A DNA stretch of 26,455 bases, taken from assembly GCA_016297675.1 (NCBI GenBank), contig JAEDGE010000007.1, positions 1 through 26,455 on the forward strand. The letters are read 5' to 3'. The notes beneath the pieces are model-generated. The model ran no database searches. It was not told the DNA's origin and worked only from the letters and a program-made list of their open reading frames with translations. How positions within the stretch are numbered: the stretch's first letter is position 1; each line of letters begins with the position of its first letter. Position numbers and translations under genes: made by a program. Of the stretch, positions 21,597 through 26,455 are shown one piece after another. Source of the stretch: Oscillospiraceae bacterium. GTDB lineage: Bacteria; Bacillota; Clostridia; Oscillospirales; Ruminococcaceae.

Positions 21597-22841
21597 CTAT
21601 GTAGTTTCCGGTTCGTCTGCCGGTAGGACTTGCAGAGCAATCTTTGTAACAGATTGATTATCTGTTTCCAGTACTTTAAACAGGAAAGTTTCTACCTGTA
21701 CCGTTTCTCCGACTTCCGGAATATGTCCAAGCAGTTCCGTTACCCAACCGCCCACAGAAGTGGAAGCTGCCTCCGGCATCTGAGCGGGAATGTCTTCTTC
21801 ATCCAGAGCATCCCGCATATCGCTGATGCTGAATGTTCCTACAATGGTATAGCAATGTGGCTCAGTGCGGACAAATTCATGTACAATTTCATCGCTTTCA
21901 TCATAGATATCACCGACCAGTTCTTCAATGATGTCTTCCAGTGTCACAATGCCCTTAGTACCGCCATATTGGTCTACGATAACTGCCATATGGGTTTTGG
22001 AACGCTGCATTTCCTTCAGGCTGTCGCTGATGGGTTTCGTGGCAGGAATATAGATGACATCTTGTAGGATTTCAGAAACTGAGTGGAACATACCATGTTC
22101 CAGACGGAAGAAATCTCGACTGGTAATCATGCCGATGATGTTGTCCATGCTTTTTTCGTAGACCGGAAAACGGGAAAAATGACTGTGCAGAAACATATCA
22201 CAAATTTCGTCCATCGTGGCTTCGCTGGAAACACCGACAATCTTCACTCTTGGAATCAGGATTTCATTGACTGTAGTTTCGTCAAATTGCAGGGCAGATA
22301 AGACCAGGTCGCTTTCCTGTTCCTCCAGTACGCCCTCTTCTTCGATTTCATCAATGATATATTTCAACTCGTCTTCTGTGACACTGGGGGATTCTGTTTT
22401 GGGACGGAATGCCTTGGACATCAAGTCGAAAATCTTGACAAATGGAGTCATGAGTTTTGTAAAACCGGACAGAGCTGCCGCAAAATGCAGTGCCAGCGAT
22501 TCCGCATGGGATTTCGCATAGGATTTCGGCAGGACTTCGCAAAAGGTCAACACCAGAAGGGTCATGACAACAGTTGCAACAGCAGGTCCCATATCGCCGA
22601 CCCACTGCGTGAACAGGACGGTTGCCAAAGAAGAAGAGCCGATGTTGGCAATATTGTTGCCGACCAGAATGGCGGTCAGAGCGTCTTCGTAGCGTTCAGA
22701 AACTCTGAGAGCCGTTTCGGCACGTTTGTCTCCTTGGTCTGCCATTGCCTTGAGTCGGATTTTGTTGACGCTGGCAAATGCGGTTTCCGAACTGGAAAAC
22801 AGACCGGACAGTACCAGCAGAATCAGTAAAACGACAATCAT
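21597..22841 (-). CDS. CNNM/CorC-type membrane protein with CBS domains
   Basis: A 414-residue protein of the HlyC/CorC (CNNM) family. Order: DUF21 membrane domain (about 1-170) beginning MIVVLLILLVLSGLFSSSET with the Ser-rich ion-site segment and a later CEVLPKSYAK helix; an acidic hinge; a CBS pair (about 195-320, with IPRVKIVGV, SRFPVYEKS and GIVTLEDIIEELVGDIYDE); and a CorC_HlyC domain at the end. Family members export or exchange Mg2+ (for example MpfA in Staphylococcus and YhdP/YqhB types in Bacillus); the hemolysin name is historical. Start ATG 22841, with GGAGG on the minus strand (22847-22851) 5 bases upstream; the in-frame extension to 22898 is not needed. It is convergent with corA. 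Confidence 0.9.
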   Translation of the reverse strand: MIVVLLILLVLSGLFSSSETAFASVNKIRLKAMADQGDKRAETALRVSERYEDALTAILVGNNIANIGSSSLATVLFTQWVGDMGPAVATVVMTLLVLTFCEVLPKSYAKSHAESLALHFAAALSGFTKLMTPFVKIFDLMSKAFRPKTESPSVTEDELKYIIDEIEEEGVLEEQESDLVLSALQFDETTVNEILIPRVKIVGVSSEATMDEICDMFLHSHFSRFPVYEKSMDNIIGMITSRDFFRLEHGMFHSVSEILQDVIYIPATKPISDSLKEMQRSKTHMAVIVDQYGGTKGIVTLEDIIEELVGDIYDESDEIVHEFVRTEPHCYTIVGTFSISDMRDALDEEDIPAQMPEAASTSVGGWVTELLGHIPEVGETVQVETFLFKVLETDNQSVTKIALQVLPADEPETT

Positions 22842-22959
22842 AATATCCTCCGTATTTTTGATAAAATGTATGACAATATCGTACCACATTTTCTGCAAAT
22901 AAGCAAGGGAAAAGATAGAAAAAATATTAAATTTTTTAGAAAGGCGGGAAACAAATTTT

Positions 22960-23445
22960 ATGAATCAGTTGATTTTATGGGTGGTAAAACACATGCCGAA
23001 GCCCATTCAGAATATTTATTTTAAATATGAAAAGGGGTTGCTGTACTGCTTTTATGGGGCTTTGACCACTGTAGTTTCTATGGTAACCAAACTGGTGCCG
23101 ATGTATTTTTTAGGAGAGGGGAAGCTTTCTGTCACCTTCTGTACCGCATTCTCGTGGATTTGTGCCGTGACGTTTGCATTTTTCACCAATAAAAAGTATG
23201 TCTTTCAGAGTAAAACACGGACGAAGAAAGCATTTTGGACAGAATTTCTCTCTTTTTATGCTGCAAGAGGAGCATCTTTCTTTTTAGACTGGGGGATCAG
23301 TGTGCTGGGCATTAGTATTCTCGGTTGGAACAAGTACCTTGTGACGATTGCAGCACAGATCATCATTCTGTTGGTGAACTATGCATTTAGTAAATTGTTT
23401 GTCTTTAAGAAACGGGAACCAGACTCACAGACAAGTGCGTCTTAA
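22960..23445 (+). CDS. GtrA family membrane protein
   Basis: A 161-residue integral membrane protein with four predicted hydrophobic segments and the family landmarks FTNKKYVFQSK in the second loop and YAFSKLFVFKK at the end. GtrA proteins are thought to help flip polyprenyl-linked sugars or act in surface glycan synthesis. AGAAAGGCGGG (22938-22948) precedes ATG 22960. No glycosyltransferase gene is adjacent; the next gene, 21 bases away, encodes the GH5 lipoprotein, which may be only a co-transcription partner. No clear promoter was found. Confidence 0.9.
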   Translation: MNQLILWVVKHMPKPIQNIYFKYEKGLLYCFYGALTTVVSMVTKLVPMYFLGEGKLSVTFCTAFSWICAVTFAFFTNKKYVFQSKTRTKKAFWTEFLSFYAARGASFFLDWGISVLGISILGWNKYLVTIAAQIIILLVNYAFSKLFVFKKREPDSQTSAS

Positions 23446-23466
23446 TCAAAGAAAGGAAGAGATCAC

Positions 23467-25614
23467 ATGCAAAACAATCAAGGAAAACAAATCATTTCCT
23501 GTCTGCTGGCAGGTTTGCTGGCAGTGACAGCATTTTCTGGATGTAGCAGCAAGGACGAAGAGAGCAGTCCTTCTTCTGCTGTTTCCACCACCGTTGCGAC
23601 AGAAGCCCCCACAGAGGCAAAAACAGAAGCCGAAACTACCGCAGTAGAAACAACAGAAGCTGTCGAAACCACCACTACGCATATCAGCCCAATGGAAACG
23701 GTTTCGAGTACATTGGGTGCAGAAGTGACAGATTTGAACATACTGCTGGACAGAGATGGAGAAAATACGTATAAACACGATTTGGCAGATTTTATACAGG
23801 ATGGCGATGTAATTCAGTCCTTTACCTTTATTTTCTATGCTCCAGACGGAACATCGGATATGGTCAATTATAAGGGTGGATGCGGTATTTCTGTCAAGGA
23901 AGACAGTCCAACCGCAACCGACAAAGGCTGGTATCAGTCGGATGACTTTGAGCAGCGTGTCAATGGGGCATATGCAGAAATTACATGGAATGTGCCGACC
24001 GATGTAGCAGCCGATGTGGATGCAGATGGCAAGATACTGATTGGCTATTGGTGGAGCGAATTGCAGCAGGTGAAGCTGAGCAGCATTGTCTGCACCTATA
24101 CCAGAACTGCAGAAATTCCGGTAGACGGCACAGCAGAAACCAGTCCCGCTGCCACACTGAATTATAGCAGTGATACGGATAAGCAGGTAAAATTGCCGCT
24201 TTCCGACTGGATTGGAGAAGGTGACACGCTGCAAACGGTGACATTTGACATCAGCAGCAGTGGGGCACTGGGTAAGTTTACCGGAGCATTTGGCGTTTCC
24301 CTGAAGAGCGGCTGTCCGGCAGAAACCGATAAAAATTGGTATCAGACTGGCAATATCGTGGCTTTTACACAGGATTCCAGCGTTTCTCTCACATGGATCG
24401 TTCCCGATGAGGTGAAAGCGTATCTGGATACAGATGGAGAAATCATGCTGGGCTACTGGTGGAGTGATCAGGCACAGGTGACACTGGACAAGGTTTCTGT
24501 TCGTTACAGTAACGGTACTGGCGTTTCAACTAAGACAGAAGCAACACCAGTTGACCAGTCAGAAGCCGGCGAGGTAAAGCAGGTGGGTAACGCTGCGGTT
24601 TCCTCGGAGCAGGTCAACCAAATGACCTCTTCGGAGATTGTGGCAGATATGAAAATTGGCTGGAACTTAGGCAATACGTTGGACAGCTTTGACACGGACA
24701 GCAGTGACAATGAAACTGGCTGGGGCAATCCGAAGACTACAAAGGCAATGATTGATACGGTCAAAGCAGCTGGTTTTAATGCCGTGCGGATTCCAGTTAC
24801 TTGGGGGGAACATCTCTCTTCTGACCATGTGATTGAAGCGGCTTACTTGGACAGAGTGCAGGAAATAGTGGATTATGCAATGGACGATGACTTGTATGTT
24901 ATTTTGAATGTCCATCATGATGATGCCATCTGGCTGCACCCCACTTATAGTGAACAGGCAGAAGTTACAGAAACGCTGACCGCCATCTGGCAGCAGTTGA
25001 GTGAACGGTTTGCAGATTATGACCATCATTTGGTGTTCGAGGGCATGAATGAACCGCGTGTAATTGGTTCTTCTACGGAATGGAGTGGTGGTACACCGGA
25101 GGAACGGGATGTGATTAACCAGCTGTTTCAGGCGTTTGTGGATACCGTTCGGGCAACGGGCGGCTTGAATGCTGACCGTACTCTGATTGTCACCTCTCAT
25201 GCACAGTCGATTACCAAAGAGGCAGTCAGTGCCGTAAAAGTGCCGGCGGATGACCACATTGCCGTGTCCATTCACAGCTACGCTCCGTGGGATTTCTGCG
25301 GAACCGATGATGACCGTTCTGACTGGGGCAGCGAAGCAGATAAACAGGAACTGGACAGCAATTTCCAGTACCTTGCAGACACCTTTATCAAGAAAGGGAT
25401 TCCGGTGCTGTTGGATGAGTTTGGTGCAGTGAATAAGAATAATACCAGCATACGGGCAAACTATTATGCATATTATGTGAAGAGTGCAAAAGCACACGGC
25501 ATTACCTGCTTTGTTTGGGACAACGGAACAGAAAAAGAATTTGGTCTGTTGAACCGAAAAAATTTGACTTGGTATGCGCCGTCTATCATAGAAGCAATGA
25601 TGCAGGCATTGTGA
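23467..25614 (+). CDS. GH5 endoglucanase-like lipoprotein with two tandem accessory modules
   Basis: A 715-residue secreted, membrane-anchored glycoside hydrolase. Lipobox FSGC (C26) is followed by a Thr/Glu/Ala-rich linker (27-80). Two related modules at about 87-212 and 229-347 repeat with an exact offset of 136 residues (TDKGWYQ 151 / TDKNWYQ 287; GYWWS 193 / 329); they look like carbohydrate-binding modules of the Ruminococcus type, family not assigned. The catalytic GH5 domain runs from about 395 to 715: GWNLGNTLD, RIPVTWGEH, NVHHD (483-484), acid/base E529 in GMNEPR, H603 in SIHSY, nucleophile E651 in LLDEFGA and W684. The pattern is like GH5 subfamily 4 (beta-glucan, xyloglucan or cellulose). 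No dockerin or sortase signal: the enzyme is tethered by lipid. SD AAGAAAGGA is 9 bases before ATG 23467 and perfectly complementary to the small RNAs at 342-350 and 541-549. Confidence 0.93.
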   Translation: MQNNQGKQIISCLLAGLLAVTAFSGCSSKDEESSPSSAVSTTVATEAPTEAKTEAETTAVETTEAVETTTTHISPMETVSSTLGAEVTDLNILLDRDGENTYKHDLADFIQDGDVIQSFTFIFYAPDGTSDMVNYKGGCGISVKEDSPTATDKGWYQSDDFEQRVNGAYAEITWNVPTDVAADVDADGKILIGYWWSELQQVKLSSIVCTYTRTAEIPVDGTAETSPAATLNYSSDTDKQVKLPLSDWIGEGDTLQTVTFDISSSGALGKFTGAFGVSLKSGCPAETDKNWYQTGNIVAFTQDSSVSLTWIVPDEVKAYLDTDGEIMLGYWWSDQAQVTLDKVSVRYSNGTGVSTKTEATPVDQSEAGEVKQVGNAAVSSEQVNQMTSSEIVADMKIGWNLGNTLDSFDTDSSDNETGWGNPKTTKAMIDTVKAAGFNAVRIPVTWGEHLSSDHVIEAAYLDRVQEIVDYAMDDDLYVILNVHHDDAIWLHPTYSEQAEVTETLTAIWQQLSERFADYDHHLVFEGMNEPRVIGSSTEWSGGTPEERDVINQLFQAFVDTVRATGGLNADRTLIVTSHAQSITKEAVSAVKVPADDHIAVSIHSYAPWDFCGTDDDRSDWGSEADKQELDSNFQYLADTFIKKGIPVLLDEFGAVNKNNTSIRANYYAYYVKSAKAHGITCFVWDNGTEKEFGLLNRKNLTWYAPSIIEAMMQAL

Positions 25615-25663
25615 GAAATGTGTAAATATTGCACAAAATAATTTTTGAATCGTTGTGAAAAAA

Positions 25664-25685
25664 GTAGATTTTTTGAAAAATCTAC
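25664..25685 (+). other. AT-rich hairpin after GH5 gene
   Basis: GTAGATTTT (25664-25672) pairs with AAAATCTAC (25677-25685), loop TTGA. No T-tract follows, so terminator function is doubtful. Confidence 0.45.
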
Positions 25686-25715
25686 AAAGAATGACATCGT
25701 TTGTGCTGAAAATAT

Positions 25716-25723
25716 GGTATAAT
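25716..25723 (+). promoter_or_regulatory. Extended -10 promoter of cytidylate-kinase-like gene
   Basis: The sequence TGG at 25715-25717 followed by TATAAT (25718-25723) is an extended -10 element; no good -35 box is seen. Start near 25730, leader about 30 bases. Confidence 0.6.
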
Positions 25724-25760
25724 GAAACGGAAGAAAAAACGGCAGAAGGAGGCCATGAAC

Positions 25761-26375
25761 ATGAGCAATCGAATTATCACTATTGAAAGAGAATATGCAA
25801 GCGGCGGTCGGGAAATCGGAGAGCTGGTTGCAAAACAACTCGGCATTCCGTTTTACAACCGTGAGATTTTGGAAATGGCATCAGAACGGTGTGGAGTGTC
25901 CGTGGATTATCTGGCGAGTGCAGAAGAAGCAGCACCGAAGAGTTTTCTATACACTTTAATGCTGTCTTCCAATCCGACCCGTTCCATTCAAGAAAACTTG
26001 CCACTGTCTGATAAGGTATACATCATTGAGACAAATATTATCAAGGAATTGGCAGAGAAGAGTGACTGTGTGATTGTAGGACGCTGTGCGAGTTACATTC
26101 TGCGGGATATGGAACATATGATGAGTGCCTTTATTTATGCAGATCAGGAATCTCGTGTGAACCGTGCGGTATCAGAATATGCCGTTGACCCGAGAAGAGC
26201 AGAAGCGACTCTGCGGAAGTCAGACCGGAGAAGAGAGACGTTTTACAGCATTAACACAGGTGGAAACTGGTATGACAAGGAGAATTACACGCTTTGTCTG
26301 AACAGTGGGATACTGGGCATTCCACTTTGTGCAGATATCATTGTCTCTGCTGCCCAGAAGATTATTTACGGATAA
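25761..26375 (+). CDS. Cytidylate kinase-like family protein
   Basis: A 204-residue protein of the cytidylate kinase-like (Cytidylate_kin2) family. It begins IITIEREYASGGREIGELVAKQLGIPFYNREIL, where SGGREIG replaces the usual GxxGxGKS/T P-loop; later VGRCASYIL and FIYADQESRVNRAV match the family, and NYTLCLNSGILGI fits the C-terminal strand. It is distinct from the classical CMP kinase (Cmk) and its physiological substrate is not known. AAGGAGG (25746-25752) is 8 bases before ATG 25761 but only 2 bases before in-frame ATG 25755, so 25761 is preferred. The frame open to 25722 starts inside the promoter. Monocistronic with its own terminator. Confidence 0.88.
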   Translation: MSNRIITIEREYASGGREIGELVAKQLGIPFYNREILEMASERCGVSVDYLASAEEAAPKSFLYTLMLSSNPTRSIQENLPLSDKVYIIETNIIKELAEKSDCVIVGRCASYILRDMEHMMSAFIYADQESRVNRAVSEYAVDPRRAEATLRKSDRRRETFYSINTGGNWYDKENYTLCLNSGILGIPLCADIIVSAAQKIIYG

Positions 26376-26399
26376 GTAAAGTTGAAAAGGCATCATAGA

Positions 26400-26439
26400 A
26401 ACACCGCAGCATTCCGTGAGGAAACTGCGGTGTTGTTTT
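26400..26439 (+). terminator. Terminator of cytidylate-kinase-like gene
   Basis: AACACCGCAG (26400-26409) pairs with CTGCGGTGTT (26425-26434); TTCC/GGAA pair inside. Tail GTTTTG. Confidence 0.82.
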
Positions 26440-26455
26440 GTGATTTTGGGGAATT

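Noticed and set aside
23446..24234. 262-codon minus-strand frame (and smaller ones at 2187-2960, 975-1514, 24667-25497)
   Set aside because: Shadows of the GH5, malic enzyme and mdh genes; Cys/His-rich translations, no SD, no motifs.

Overview
The window looks like chromosomal DNA from a low-to-moderate GC Gram-positive anaerobe, most likely a Ruminococcus-like member of the Oscillospiraceae (Bacillota). This is inferred from strong AGGAGG-type ribosome sites, consensus TTGACA-17-TATAAT promoters, a malate dehydrogenase/malic enzyme pair, DUF4364, a YmfF/YmfH pair, and a GH5 endoglucanase lipoprotein with tandem accessory modules. I saw no tRNA, rRNA, IS element, prophage or CRISPR array; gene content is mostly core metabolism and transport.

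Layout. 1-270: C-terminal end of an MscS channel. 271-878: a gene-free stretch with two tandem, nearly identical small-RNA units, each with a perfect promoter and an intrinsic terminator, followed by the mdh promoter. 879-3140: malate dehydrogenase (LDH-type scaffold) and malic enzyme, which together would turn oxaloacetate into pyruvate (malate shunt). 3210-4004: membrane-anchored protein with two ComEA-type helix-hairpin-helix units. 4160-7866: sugar ABC importer operon (structured leader with a possible 11-codon leader ORF, lipoprotein, two permeases, no ATPase). 7996-12580, minus strand: operon ymfF-ymfH-lgt-folD. 12793-16137: polar amino acid ABC importer (permease, ATPase, lipoprotein), with a zinc-ribbon/Cys-His-repeat membrane protein inserted between ATPase and binding protein. 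16196-20349: aroB-aroA-aroC plus a DUF4364 protein. 20399-22841: CorA-type Mg transporter behind an unusual leader, convergent with a CNNM/CorC-type membrane protein. 22960-25614: GtrA-family protein and the GH5 lipoprotein. 25716-26439: cytidylate-kinase-like protein.

The most striking signal is the corA leader. A strong promoter drives a 15-codon leader ORF (MRADPYPRRWLITQQ) with a near-ideal Shine-Dalgarno. Three bases after its stop begins the left arm of a hairpin that is mutually exclusive with a second hairpin burying the corA ribosome site. The peptide shares a D-P-x-P...R-R-x-L pattern with the enterobacterial MgtL leader peptide, so a Mg-responsive ribosome-destabilisation switch in a Gram-positive is a specific, testable hypothesis. 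The second is the pair of twin small RNAs at 341-423 and 540-623, whose conserved unpaired 5' part carries anti-Shine-Dalgarno-like UCCUUUCUU and UCCCCUU motifs.

Three lipoproteins (two solute-binding proteins and the GH5 enzyme) would be substrates of the Lgt encoded here. All calls come from reading the sequence and family knowledge; no database search was run.
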